Below, one piece after another: positions 34,391-43,762 of a stretch of DNA of 64,000 bases. This DNA comes from CAVVZJ01 sp963752755. Its GTDB lineage: Bacteria; Planctomycetota; Planctomycetia; Isosphaerales; Isosphaeraceae. The stretch covers positions 1,984,001 to 2,048,000 of the forward strand of contig CAVVZJ010000001.1 of assembly GCA_963752755.1 (NCBI GenBank), read 5' to 3'. The notes beneath the pieces were generated by a model that was not told the DNA's origin, did no database searches, and saw nothing but the letters and a program-made list of their open reading frames with translations. Position 1 is the first letter of the stretch, and the number at the start of each line of letters is the position of its first letter. Position numbers and translations under genes: made by a program.

Positions 34391-36685
34391 TCAGCGTCGA
34401 ACCGGCCCCGGCTCGTCCGCAACCTGGGACTCTGCGGCGACCTGAGGTGGCGTCGGCTGCGACGCCCGGTCGTGTTCCTCGGCGTCGATCAGGGCCAGGC
34501 CACCCACGTAGAGGCTGTAGGGCTTGTCGTCCCACTCCGCCGCCCGCTGCTCCTCGCGTCTCGGTCGCGTCTCGCCGTCGCACTCCAGGACCAGCTCGCT
34601 GGTGCCCTCGGGCAGCTTGATCGCCGGGCTGATGTAGAGCTGCAAGGGGCCCGACGCCAGCGTCCACCTCGCCCGTTCCTCACCATCGGCCAGCAGCCGG
34701 ACCGTCCGGGGATGCGGGAAGGCCGCGGCCTCGAGGACGAGCTTGACGGGCCGGCTGGCGTCCGGGTTGTACGCCAGCAGCTTCGCTTCCTGCTCCGCGA
34801 CCCGGAGTAGCTTCCCATGCCAGGCGATCCGCCAGCCGTCGGTGGTCAAGGGGACAGCGTGATGGGGGGGGCGGAGCTTCTCACGGTCGTACACGGTCAC
34901 GCCCTCGCCCGAGAAGACCCGGGCCGGTTCGAGCAGGGCCTTGAGGCGATCGAGCTTCATCGGGTCGGCCACGGCATCGTCGGCCCCCGGCCACTCGTGG
35001 AGCAGGACGAAGCGGAACCGGTTTGCATGAAGGTACAGCCAGGTGTATTCGAGGGCGTCCACCTTGTGAACGATATCGATTGTCTCGTCGTCGGGATGGC
35101 GGAGGTACCCGTCACGCCCGAGCAACGTCTGCTGGAACGGGGAGTTGAAGGTGAGCCGGTTGTCAAACTTCACGTTGGCGTGGCCGCTGTAGCCGGAGCT
35201 GGTCCGCAATCCGTGGAACGATTGCCAGTAGCCGCAGATCGCGGAGAGGGTCGATCCGCCCGAGGAACCCTGGGGAATCTCGACGATCCCGGCCCCGGGA
35301 TCAGTCCGCTTGATGAACTCGTACGCCGCGGGCAAGCTGGGGACCGGGACCGCCGGAAACGGCCGGGTCTGAAGATCCAATAATGCCAGGGCGACCAGCC
35401 CCGCGAGGATCGCCCGCTGCCGCCACCGGCTCCTCGTGTTCGCCAGGATCTGCTTTAGCCCGGCCGCCGCGATCAGGGCCGCCATCACCACCGTGTAGAG
35501 GCTGAACCGGCCCGGCACGCGGATCAATTTGAAGAGAAACACATACTTCTTGAGGTAATAACCCGGGAGCTTGATCTGCGAGTCACCGATGTTCCAGTAC
35601 GCTCCGCTGGCCAGGATGATGAAGACCGCCAGGGCCGTCCACCAGAACGCCCGGCGGGGCAGGGGGGCTTTCGTCATCATCGCATAGACGACGAGAAAGA
35701 GCGTCACGACGCCGAGGTAGCCGGTCCGCTCGCCGATGACCGGGAATGGCCCCATCGAGTCATACGGATTCACCGGCATCAAAGCGGAGAACCGGTGAAG
35801 GATCGTTGGCGCAAGATAGGTCCAGGGAGGACACCCGAAGCCTGCAAACTCCTTGACGGTCCTCGCCACCGAGTAACCCTTGGCCATGGCCCAAAGCTGG
35901 TTGCCGAAAATCAAAATCATGGCCGGGACCGCCAGCAAACCGAAGGCCGTGAGCCACCGCGCCCGCTCGGCGAACCAGGCCCGATCGCGAGTCCGGAACG
36001 CCGCAAAGGCTCGCCAGCTCAGATCGAGGGCCGCCGGGACGATCACGAAGACGGCGTAGTAGGGCGAGCAGAGCGCGACGACGACGTACATCGCCACTGT
36101 CCCCGCCAGCCGTCGCCACGTCGGCGACGCGACGAACCGCATCCAGACGACGAGGAAGGCCGGGAAGCAGCCCACGTAAAGTATCTCGAGATGCGAGCGG
36201 CTATGGATCATCATCGGACCGCTGATCATCGCCAGAAAGCCGCCGATCGCCGCCACCCGCCGATCACGGAGGACATGCCAGATCAACAGCATCGTCCCCA
36301 GGCCCGTCGTGACGATACCCGTCATCCAGATGAGATTGAAGCAGATGACGTCGTTGAAGATGAATGAGAGGGGAAAGTACAGGATCGCCTGCATGTGCAT
36401 CGTCGCGAAGTTGCCCAGAGGCGCCCCGACGGGGTACTGCAACTCCGGACACATCACCGGCGATCGCCACTCCAGCAGGCAGGACTTGTACCACCGCATG
36501 ATCCAGAGATGGTGCAGCGGGTCGAACAGGGAGCCGGCGACCCCCTTCGTGAAGGAGAGGGCAAACGGGTACGTGGCCACGCAGACCGCAGCGATGTACC
36601 CGATCGTGGCGAGGCTAACCGCCCGCCAGCCGAGCCGCGGCGGAGCGGCGGAACCGCGAGCGTCGGGAGCGGGAGCAATGGGCAT
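34391..36685 (-). CDS. Multi-span membrane protein, GT-C-like (unassigned)
   Basis: 764 aa from ATG 36685, chosen because AAGGA lies 8 bases upstream. The first ~440 residues contain roughly ten to twelve hydrophobic helices (for example VSLATIGYIAAVCVATYPFA and GTVAMYVVVALCSPYYAVF). A conserved-looking early loop FDPLHHLWIMRWY has paired acidic and histidine residues as in GT-C glycosyltransferases. Residues 450-760 are a soluble beta-rich extracytoplasmic part. A lipid-linked-sugar glycosyltransferase is plausible but no family was recognised with certainty. It sits between a GT4 and a second multi-span protein. Confidence 0.72.
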   Translation of the reverse strand: MPIAPAPDARGSAAPPRLGWRAVSLATIGYIAAVCVATYPFALSFTKGVAGSLFDPLHHLWIMRWYKSCLLEWRSPVMCPELQYPVGAPLGNFATMHMQAILYFPLSFIFNDVICFNLIWMTGIVTTGLGTMLLIWHVLRDRRVAAIGGFLAMISGPMMIHSRSHLEILYVGCFPAFLVVWMRFVASPTWRRLAGTVAMYVVVALCSPYYAVFVIVPAALDLSWRAFAAFRTRDRAWFAERARWLTAFGLLAVPAMILIFGNQLWAMAKGYSVARTVKEFAGFGCPPWTYLAPTILHRFSALMPVNPYDSMGPFPVIGERTGYLGVVTLFLVVYAMMTKAPLPRRAFWWTALAVFIILASGAYWNIGDSQIKLPGYYLKKYVFLFKLIRVPGRFSLYTVVMAALIAAAGLKQILANTRSRWRQRAILAGLVALALLDLQTRPFPAVPVPSLPAAYEFIKRTDPGAGIVEIPQGSSGGSTLSAICGYWQSFHGLRTSSGYSGHANVKFDNRLTFNSPFQQTLLGRDGYLRHPDDETIDIVHKVDALEYTWLYLHANRFRFVLLHEWPGADDAVADPMKLDRLKALLEPARVFSGEGVTVYDREKLRPPHHAVPLTTDGWRIAWHGKLLRVAEQEAKLLAYNPDASRPVKLVLEAAAFPHPRTVRLLADGEERARWTLASGPLQLYISPAIKLPEGTSELVLECDGETRPRREEQRAAEWDDKPYSLYVGGLALIDAEEHDRASQPTPPQVAAESQVADEPGPVRR

Positions 36686-36817
36686 GGGACTCATCCTTGA
36701 GTTCGACGCGCCACGGCGCAATCTCGGTCGGTCCGGTCCGGCGCGGGGAGGCCGTCGCGGTTCTAGCCCGCTGCCCCGCTTCTGGCAAGATCACTTCCGG
36801 TCGGTTGGCGCGACTGT

Positions 36818-38392
36818 TCAGCGTATCGGCCCTGGTGGCGCCCAGGAGACCGTTGCAACCTCCGGGGTTGTCCGATCGAAGACATACACATGGGCTTGAC
36901 GCGATTCAGGATCCTCCGGGAACTGGCGGATCGGCTCGCGATGCCCGATCATTTCTCGGAGAACGTGGCAATACCACCAGCGACCCTTCAGGTGCGACTC
37001 GCGCACGATGATCCAACGGACTTCCGGATCGCTCAGAGCATCATGCAAGGTGGCGAAGGTGTAGCCACGGCGATGGCCGTAGAAGAGCGACCAGCCCGTC
37101 ACATCGACGACCGGGGTGTCCTCGGGCTTGATCGAGGCGAGCCAGTCGCCGGCCTGCCGGTAGCCGCGACAATTGAAGTTGATTGGCTCGAAGAGTTGCC
37201 GAGCCGACCAGAGCCCGAGGCCCACCAGCACCAAGGCCCAGACGGCCGGCCCCGCCGTGAAACGTCCCTCTCCCAGCCCCAGGAGACGACCAGGCACCGA
37301 GATCGAGCCCAGTAACCGCTCCAGCCCGAAGCCTGCCGCGGGGATCAGGATAAGGCTGAGAACGAACGCATGACGAGGCGTGCAATATCCTCCCGTCACG
37401 TAGAGACGGATCAACGCGAGGGTGGCCGCCATACCTAGCACCGTCAGAAAGAGCCAGGCTCGCGCCAGTGGACCCGGTCTTCGCAAGGCCAGGAACAATC
37501 CGAGAACCGCCAGCGGCACCAGCGGCACCGACGTCATCTCGCGGACCGCTTCCCAGACCGCCTTGACAGCCAGTCCGTAGGTCTTGAGCTCGGATTGACC
37601 GGGTTCGAGCGGTCGAGCACGCTCGACGGCGTCCGGTGCGGAGCGAGGCGCCGTGCCCAGGAGCCGGGCGATCGCCGGCTTTGTCCCGAGTCCGCCCTTG
37701 ATCGCAATGAACGGACCGACGACCAGCAAGGGACCCAGCGTCAGGAAAGCGATCGCGGCCCACCAGCGGGGCCAGTTTAGCCGCGTCGATCGGAGAAACG
37801 GCATGAACAGGAGCGTGACGACGAGCGCTGCCGGAAGTAGCAATCCTTCCGGTCGCGTGAGGTAGGCCAGCGCGCCGAGGAGGGAGGTCGCAGGCAGCCA
37901 TCCGAAGGTGCCTTGCCGCAAGAAGCGGAGCGACGTCCAGAGCCCCCAGGTCCAGAAAAGCGCGAACGTGCCTTCGCTCAACGCATCCGCCAGTGTGTGT
38001 CCCGTCAGGGGAGAGAGGAAGAAAAGCACGACCCCGAGCCAGGCAGCCCCCGGGCCGAAGAGCTCCAGGCCCAGCAGATACAGCGGGATGACGAGCAGGA
38101 CGCCACAAATCACGGAGGCCACCTGGGCCGACAACTGCCAGGACTCCTCGCTATTGTCCCCGCCAACGCCGAGCCACTCGTGACAGGCCGCGATGGCCGC
38201 CGGATAGACCGGGTGATCCACGGCCCCAAGCAGACCGTCTCGCCATGCCCCCTGAGCGATCTGTTGCGCCTGACCAATATAGCGCAGTCCATCGGCGAAA
38301 AGGACTTCGGTATGCGCCGCCAGCCAACCCAGGAGCAACGCCGCCAGGGCCATCAGGAAGCCAATCCTCACACCGTGCTGGGATCTCGTCAC
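36818..38392 (-). CDS. GT39-like membrane glycosyltransferase (putative)
   Basis: 524 aa from GTG 38392, which has GGAGGGAGAGG upstream; an ATG at 38446, also with a GAGAGGGG site, would add 18 residues. About ten to eleven TM helices. An early loop has FADGLRYIGQAQQ and DHPVYPAAIA, close to the D-x-Y and (D/E)HP pattern of ArnT/PMT-type enzymes. Then come a luminal TRPEGLLLPAAL stretch and a soluble C-terminal tail with DTPVVDVTGWSLFYGHRRG. It probably moves a sugar from a polyprenyl carrier on the periplasmic side; the acceptor is unknown. Confidence 0.75.
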   Translation of the reverse strand: MTRSQHGVRIGFLMALAALLLGWLAAHTEVLFADGLRYIGQAQQIAQGAWRDGLLGAVDHPVYPAAIAACHEWLGVGGDNSEESWQLSAQVASVICGVLLVIPLYLLGLELFGPGAAWLGVVLFFLSPLTGHTLADALSEGTFALFWTWGLWTSLRFLRQGTFGWLPATSLLGALAYLTRPEGLLLPAALVVTLLFMPFLRSTRLNWPRWWAAIAFLTLGPLLVVGPFIAIKGGLGTKPAIARLLGTAPRSAPDAVERARPLEPGQSELKTYGLAVKAVWEAVREMTSVPLVPLAVLGLFLALRRPGPLARAWLFLTVLGMAATLALIRLYVTGGYCTPRHAFVLSLILIPAAGFGLERLLGSISVPGRLLGLGEGRFTAGPAVWALVLVGLGLWSARQLFEPINFNCRGYRQAGDWLASIKPEDTPVVDVTGWSLFYGHRRGYTFATLHDALSDPEVRWIIVRESHLKGRWWYCHVLREMIGHREPIRQFPEDPESRQAHVYVFDRTTPEVATVSWAPPGPIR

Positions 38393-38567
38393 GCCTCTCC
38401 CTCCTTGGCAAGTCGCGGCGAGCAACTGGGCCCCGTTGCCGTCCATGGCAGGCCCCTCTCGTTTTCAGGATCGAAATGAGCGCGATGTGGGCGACAGACC
38501 CACGGTCCGCGGAAAATGATCCATCACCATCGATTGGTAGCCGAACGGAATGATGAGAGTGCACCCC

Positions 38568-39677
38568 TCACCGTTCCTTCGGCGAGAGTTTCTGGCTTCT
38601 GCGAGAGTCAAGATGATGTCGAGGAGAACGCGAACCCTGAACCTCCGCCTCGTCGTGATCCGCCGCCCTATCTTCCGCAAGAGACGCGATCGCCAGCACT
38701 TCGCGGCCTCGCGGGAATGCGTTGCCCCGCATCGCTCGGGCCAGCCGGGCAACGATCTTCCAGGATTTCGCTTCCGCGATCCGTCCGCAGCCCGAGGCCC
38801 AAGGACCCCTTACTGCCGCCTCCACCTGCGCCAGACGGCTCAGAAGAAGAAACTCCCAGCGCTTTCGATGTTTCAAGAAATACAAGAGCTTGCTGTGGCG
38901 GGTGATGACCCGGAGCATCGGCGAGAGCGATCGGCTCTGCAAGGGGCGCAAATGAACGACCTCGATGGACGGATCGTACTCAATCGTGCGTCCCAGGTCG
39001 CGAGCCGACCGGCAGAGCGCGACTTCTTCATGGTACAGGAAATAGTCCTCATCCATGCCGCCGAGTTCTGCGAGCAGTTCGGAGTGAACCAGGGCGCAGG
39101 CGCCCGTCACCCACGAGACTGGACCAGGCCGGGTACGCCAACCGGCCTTGTATTTCCGGCGGGAACGGGGTAGGAACGGCTCCACGAGGACCCGGGCCAA
39201 GGTCGGCTCGGCGCCCACCGACCCCTGGCGACTGCCATCCGGGTTGCGGAGACCGAACCCGACGACGCCGGGCATACCCGGGCCGCGTGCCTCCAGTCTC
39301 TCGATCCGCGACAGGACAGCCCCGATCAGATCCGGCCCCGCCAGAACGTCGGGATTGACGAGCAGCAGCCAACGCCCCCGAGCCTCGCGCCAGCCGGCGT
39401 TGACGCCGGCCGCGAAACCGGCATTGTCGACCCGAAGGATGAGCCGAACCCCGCTCAGAGGTCGTTCCAGCTCGGCGGGAATCGGGCCGTCAGAGGCATT
39501 GTCGATGACGAGAATCTCCGATCGGCCGTCCGCTAATTCCGGCGCCGCGCCCAGCGAAGTGACCAGTCGGGCCACATCCGGCCAGGAGTTGAAGTTGACG
39601 ATCAGGACCGTCAGGCTCGGACATGGCGTCGCGACCGTGCCGTCAGTTTGGGTGTTCCGGGTGAGCGGGGCAGTCAC
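38568..39677 (-). CDS. Glycosyltransferase family 2
   Basis: 369 aa, GTG start with AAAGG upstream. GT-A fold: LTVLIVNFNSW, VIDNASDGP, GFAAGVNAGW and the DxD-like metal site LLVNPDVLAGPD. WVTGACALVHSELLAELGGMDEDYFLYHEEV is the acceptor/active-site region typical of rhamnosyl-type GT2 enzymes, with a conserved E in YHEEV. It is transcribed away from the sugar-transferase gene at 39923, leaving a 245-bp divergent region. Likely function: addition of rhamnose or a similar sugar to the growing repeat unit (family inference). Confidence 0.9.
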   Translation of the reverse strand: MTAPLTRNTQTDGTVATPCPSLTVLIVNFNSWPDVARLVTSLGAAPELADGRSEILVIDNASDGPIPAELERPLSGVRLILRVDNAGFAAGVNAGWREARGRWLLLVNPDVLAGPDLIGAVLSRIERLEARGPGMPGVVGFGLRNPDGSRQGSVGAEPTLARVLVEPFLPRSRRKYKAGWRTRPGPVSWVTGACALVHSELLAELGGMDEDYFLYHEEVALCRSARDLGRTIEYDPSIEVVHLRPLQSRSLSPMLRVITRHSKLLYFLKHRKRWEFLLLSRLAQVEAAVRGPWASGCGRIAEAKSWKIVARLARAMRGNAFPRGREVLAIASLAEDRAADHDEAEVQGSRSPRHHLDSRRSQKLSPKER

Positions 39678-39922
39678 ACGAATCGCCTTTCCCGAGGGAG
39701 TCTCGGCCGATGCGACCGAATTCTTCGGAATAACTGAACTCTAACGTCGGCAACGCCGATGACAAGCTTGAGGAAAAACTCCAGGTTTCCGCCAGGGACG
39801 GCGGGGGCCGCCGGTCCGCGCGGGTGTCTCCCGCAGCGCAGCCGGCCAGTCGGGGCCGAGCCGGGCGTGGGCCCGGGTACTCAGTCGCCCCGTGCCCGAC
39901 ACCGATGGATCGGTGAAGACCC

Positions 39923-41020
39923 ATGCTCGAACCGCCTGAGTGCTCCGGGACCACGTCGCCCTCGCCTCTCCATCCGACAGCTGCCGCTCGGAGCGAAGGC
40001 GGACGACTTCTTCTTGTGGGCGCCCGCCGTCAGGTTCGCCGCCTGGCGCGGAGACTGGAGGGCGAAGGCCCCTGGTCCGGCCTACCGATCGTCGGGTTCG
40101 TGGATGTGACCGGCCGCGGTCGCCAACTCGTCGTGCATCCGAAGAGCCAGCCTGTGCCCGTCCTCGGCCGCCTCGATCGCCTGGCCGAAGTGGTTCGGCG
40201 TTCCCGGGCCACCGATCTGGTCGTCGCCCTGTCCGGCCGCCCAGCCATCCGACTGAAGCCGGAGATCCATCACATCGCCGGCGCGGGGACCGACGTCCGT
40301 ATCCACTGGGTCAGCGATGACGAAGACCGGGCGGAACCCTCGGAACGCCCCCCGTACCGCCCCGGCGGCGTCTCACCCAGTCATCCCGCGCCCTGGCCAC
40401 TTCGGGCTCACCGACTGGCGAAGCGAGGACTCGACTTCCTGGGAGCATTGACTGGCCTGCTCCTACTCTCGCCTTTGTTTCTTTTCGTCTCCATCGCGAT
40501 CCTGATCTCGGACGGTTGGCCGATCTTCTACTCTCAGAAGCGCATCGGCCATCGAGGGCGAACCTTCCCCATCTGGAAGTTTCGCAGTATGCGCCGCGAT
40601 GCTGAAAGCGAGACGGGACCGATCTGGGCCGAGGATCACGACAAGCGTTGCACGAGGATCGGCGACTGGCTCCGTCACACGAACATCGACGAGTTGCCCC
40701 AGTTGTTCAACATCCTGCTCGGCCAGATGAGTCTCGTCGGGCCGCGGCCCGAGCGGCCGATGTTCGTCGAACAGTTCAAGCGCGAGCACAAGGATTATGA
40801 TTTGCGACACGCCGTCCCTGTTGGCATGACCGGTTGGGCGCAGGTTCATGGTTGGCGTGGCCGAACCTCTCTCCGCAAACGGATCCAGTACGACCTGGAC
40901 TACATTCACCGGTGGTCTTTCTGGCTCGATATTCAGATTCTGTTCATGACCATCCAGCATGTGCTCCACGGCCGGACCTCATGGGGTCATAAGAGCAAGC
41001 CACGGAGGCCGGAGAGTTGA
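39923..41020 (+). CDS. Priming sugar transferase (polyprenyl-phosphate sugar-1-P transferase)
   Basis: 365 aa. N-terminal ~150 residues form a CoA-binding-like Rossmann domain (LLLVGARRQVRRLARRL, VGFVDVTGRG). One membrane helix follows (LGALTGLLLLSPLFLFVSI), then the bacterial sugar transferase domain: KFRSMRRDAE, DELPQLFNILLGQMSLVGPRPERP and GWAQVHGWRG. Members such as WbaP attach the first sugar phosphate to undecaprenyl phosphate. Only one predicted TM block is present, so the usual four-helix N-terminal anchor is missing. It starts the plus-strand half of the cluster and its TGA overlaps the TTG of the next GT2 gene. Confidence 0.92.
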   Translation: MLEPPECSGTTSPSPLHPTAAARSEGGRLLLVGARRQVRRLARRLEGEGPWSGLPIVGFVDVTGRGRQLVVHPKSQPVPVLGRLDRLAEVVRRSRATDLVVALSGRPAIRLKPEIHHIAGAGTDVRIHWVSDDEDRAEPSERPPYRPGGVSPSHPAPWPLRAHRLAKRGLDFLGALTGLLLLSPLFLFVSIAILISDGWPIFYSQKRIGHRGRTFPIWKFRSMRRDAESETGPIWAEDHDKRCTRIGDWLRHTNIDELPQLFNILLGQMSLVGPRPERPMFVEQFKREHKDYDLRHAVPVGMTGWAQVHGWRGRTSLRKRIQYDLDYIHRWSFWLDIQILFMTIQHVLHGRTSWGHKSKPRRPES

Positions 41021-42095
41021 GCATTCCTGAGTCCTCCCCAACGCTCTCCGTCGTGATCCCAACTTTCAACGGCCGCCACTTGCTCGCGACCTGTCTGGCC
41101 AGCGTCGAACGCTGCCGTCCCGAGGGGATTCCCATCGAGGTGATCGTCTCCGACGACGCCTCCAGAGACGGCACCACTGACTGGCTAGCATCGGCTTACC
41201 CGTTGGTCCGCCTCGTTCGCCGCGATCGGAACGGCGGGTTCTGCTCCGCGGCAAACGATGGGATCGCGGCCGCGAGGGGTGAATTCGTGCAACTCCTGAA
41301 CAACGACACGGAAGTGACCCCCGGCTGGGTCGAGGCCGGATTGGCCCCGTTCGCCGACGCAAGCGTCGGGTCGGTCGCCCCCCTGGTCCTTGTCCGTTCC
41401 GATCCGATCGCGTCGATTCCGCAGGCGACGGCTACAGTATCACCGGCTGGCCCTTCAAAAGGGGCCACGGCGAGCCGGAGTCGAGATGGTCCCGGCATCC
41501 CGGTGGTCGTGTCTTCGGCGCGAGCGGCTCGAGTGCCTTCTATCGCGCCGTCGCCTTGAAGCGAGTCGGCGGGTTCGATCCGCTCCTCGTTTCCTATTAC
41601 GAGGACGTGGACCTGGCCTTCCGTCTGCGATGGGCAGGCTATTCCTGTGCTTATGCTCCGTCGTGCCGGATCTTTCATGAAGTCTCCGCCACTCATGACC
41701 ACACGCGCCCCGAACTCCAGCGCCGGATGGCACGAAACGCTGAGTTGCTCTACTGGACCAACCTCCCGACTCACTGGCTCCTCGCCTCGATCTTACCGCA
41801 TGTCGGATTCACTCTCGCCCAGGCGGCCCATCGTGCCGCGCGAGGTCGGCTCAAACCCTTCCTGTGCGGCAAGCTTGATGCATTTCGCCTCCTGCCCTTG
41901 TTCCGCAATCGACGCTCCAACCGCCTGGTGTTGCGACGCTCGGCCGTCCGACGCCCTCACTTTCCCCTAACTGTTGCTCCTCTCACCGGATTTCGCAATC
42001 ATCTGCGACGCCCCCACGAGAGCTTCGAGCGCCTCGCTGACCCGTCGGCCGTGGCGGCCGACAGTTTAAATGCAATTGAATGCGACAATTCCTGA
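41017..42095 (+). pseudogene. Glycosyltransferase family 2, one frameshift
   Basis: First frame (from TTG 41017): LSVVIPTFNGRHLLATCLAS, VSDDASRDGTTDWL and LLNNDTEVTPGWVEAGLAP, the GT-A DxD region. At about 41405 the coding shifts by one base lost: the other frame reads DRVDSAGDGYSITGWPFKRG, RVFGASGSSAFYR and GGFDPLLVSYYEDVDLAFRL, then continues to 42095. Together ~360 aa. All motifs are intact, so the break is likely a sequence error. It overlaps the stop of the sugar transferase (TTGA) with GGAGGCCGGAGAG upstream. Confidence 0.85.
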
Positions 42096-42266
42096 CTGGC
42101 TTCTCGCTCGCCGCGGACCTGGAGATTCAACCGTCCCGTTTCCGTGGATCTCGCCCCCGATGTGAAATCCAGTCGGTCAGAACGGTTCCTCACACTTAAA
42201 CTCATCTCTCAACCTCGGTTAGGACCCATCAGTGGCGTAATGCGGTCGCCGAACCGGATGATTCGC

Positions 42267-42295
42267 TTGACGCTCCGGCCGAGTTGCTCTAGGAT
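42267..42295 (+). promoter_or_regulatory. Candidate promoter for the second polysaccharide transcription unit
   Basis: TTGACG (42267-42272), exactly 17 bp, then TAGGAT (42290-42295). Transcription would begin near 42302, 38 bp before the GTG at 42340, which has an AGGGA ribosome-binding site. The 244-bp gap after the GT2 gene fits a new unit. Confidence 0.5.
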
Positions 42296-42339
42296 GCGGA
42301 CCCGATGGAGCGGGACTCACCAGGATCAGGGATGATCAC

Positions 42340-43719
42340 GTGTTACCCACCCTTGCGCAGCCCAGCATTGATCCCGCGTCTGGCCTGATGGCGGAATGCC
42401 CGGAGAGAACCAGCACGGTTCTCGTCGCTTGCCCGGATGCGAGGCCGCCCGCTTACCAGGCTGTGGTAGGACTGGAACGGGCAAATCTACTGGGCGCGTT
42501 CCATACGGCAACCTATTACCGCGGGGACGAGGGTCTGGCCACTCTCGGCCGCTCTCTCGCTCCCGGCGTGTTCCTTCAGATCGAGAGGCGACTGCGTCGG
42601 AGGCACTCCCCGGAAATCCCCTCGTCGGTGGTCCGTTCTGCGGCCTGGGTCGATGCGGCGTTGGCGATCGAGAATCGGCTGGGAAGTCCGGCCGCTCGGC
42701 GAAGCATGGCGATCTGGCGAACGCGGCGGTTCGACCGCAGGCTGTCTCGCTCGGTCGTGCGGAACCGTCCCGACGCCCTCCTGACGTTCAGCGACGTCGG
42801 CTCCGAGTTTACCATACCGTGCTGCCGTCGCCACGGCGTCATGACTCTTCTAAGCGTCGTCACCGGCGACCCGCGCGAGGAGCGGCTCGTGCTGGAACGT
42901 GAGCAGGAGCGATCACCCGACTGGTTCCGAATTTACCTCGGTGACGGAGAGATAGACCGCACCCTGCTGGACTGGCTTCACCAGCGACGAGTCCGCGAAA
43001 TTGAACTGGCCAACCGCGTTCTCGTCCCTTCCCGTCATCTGGCGAGCAATCTGTCGCGGTACGGGATGCCCGATGAGAAGATCGCGGTCATCCCTTATGC
43101 TGCCAGCACGCATCGTTTCCGTCCTGATCCGGCCAAGCATCATGGTCAGAGCTGCACCTTCCTCTTCGCAGGCGGGATCACGCAACGCAAAGGGATCAAG
43201 TATTTGCTCGAAGCCTGGAGGCGCGTCCGTCGGCCTGGATGGACGTTGCAACTCCTCGGAGCCCTTCCGCGCCAGCTCGGCCCGCTGACCGCTTATCTCG
43301 ACGAGGTTGAGTGGCTGGGTCGAGTCGGGCACGCCGACGTGCCGGCGCGGATGGCTGCGGCTGACGTGTTCGTCTTTCCTTCCCTGTTTGAGGGGTCAGC
43401 CGTCGTCACCTACGAGGCGCTCGCCTGCGGACTGCCTAGCGTCGTCACGCCTGAGGCCGGGTCGGTCGTCCGTGATGGGGTTGAAGGCTTCCTCGTAGCG
43501 TCCGGCGACGTCGAGACGCTGGCCATCCGGATGGAACAACTTGGTGCCGATCCAGAACTCCGAGCGACAATCGAGCGCCTCTGCTCGATGCCGCGCCGAG
43601 GCGTTCGACTGGAATCGCTACCACACGGCCTTGGCGGCCGAGGTCCGCGGAACGTTCCAAGACACTGCTCCAGCCAATATCACCTCATGATTGGATTGTT
43701 CCTGAGGTTGCCAGAGTGA
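42340..43719 (+). CDS. Glycosyltransferase family 4, C-terminal frame shift near 43592
   Basis: 459 aa as read, GTG start. Acceptor-domain region ANLLGAFHTATYY; donor domain IAVIPYAASTHRF, CTFLFAGGITQRKGIKYLLEAW and the EX7E-type FPSLFEGSAVVTYEALACGLPSV. The last ~43 residues look wrong (CSMPRRGVRLESLPHGLGG). In another frame the same DNA gives AEAFDWNRYHTALAAEV, the normal GT4 end, stopping at 43690. So a one-base indel near 43592 probably altered the tail. Function: a nucleotide-sugar-dependent transferase in repeat-unit assembly. Confidence 0.85.
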   Translation: MLPTLAQPSIDPASGLMAECPERTSTVLVACPDARPPAYQAVVGLERANLLGAFHTATYYRGDEGLATLGRSLAPGVFLQIERRLRRRHSPEIPSSVVRSAAWVDAALAIENRLGSPAARRSMAIWRTRRFDRRLSRSVVRNRPDALLTFSDVGSEFTIPCCRRHGVMTLLSVVTGDPREERLVLEREQERSPDWFRIYLGDGEIDRTLLDWLHQRRVREIELANRVLVPSRHLASNLSRYGMPDEKIAVIPYAASTHRFRPDPAKHHGQSCTFLFAGGITQRKGIKYLLEAWRRVRRPGWTLQLLGALPRQLGPLTAYLDEVEWLGRVGHADVPARMAAADVFVFPSLFEGSAVVTYEALACGLPSVVTPEAGSVVRDGVEGFLVASGDVETLAIRMEQLGADPELRATIERLCSMPRRGVRLESLPHGLGGRGPRNVPRHCSSQYHLMIGLFLRLPE

Positions 43720-43762
43720 TCGCCGGTCCCTTTCCTTGCTCGTCAGCTCCAGCGATATTCCC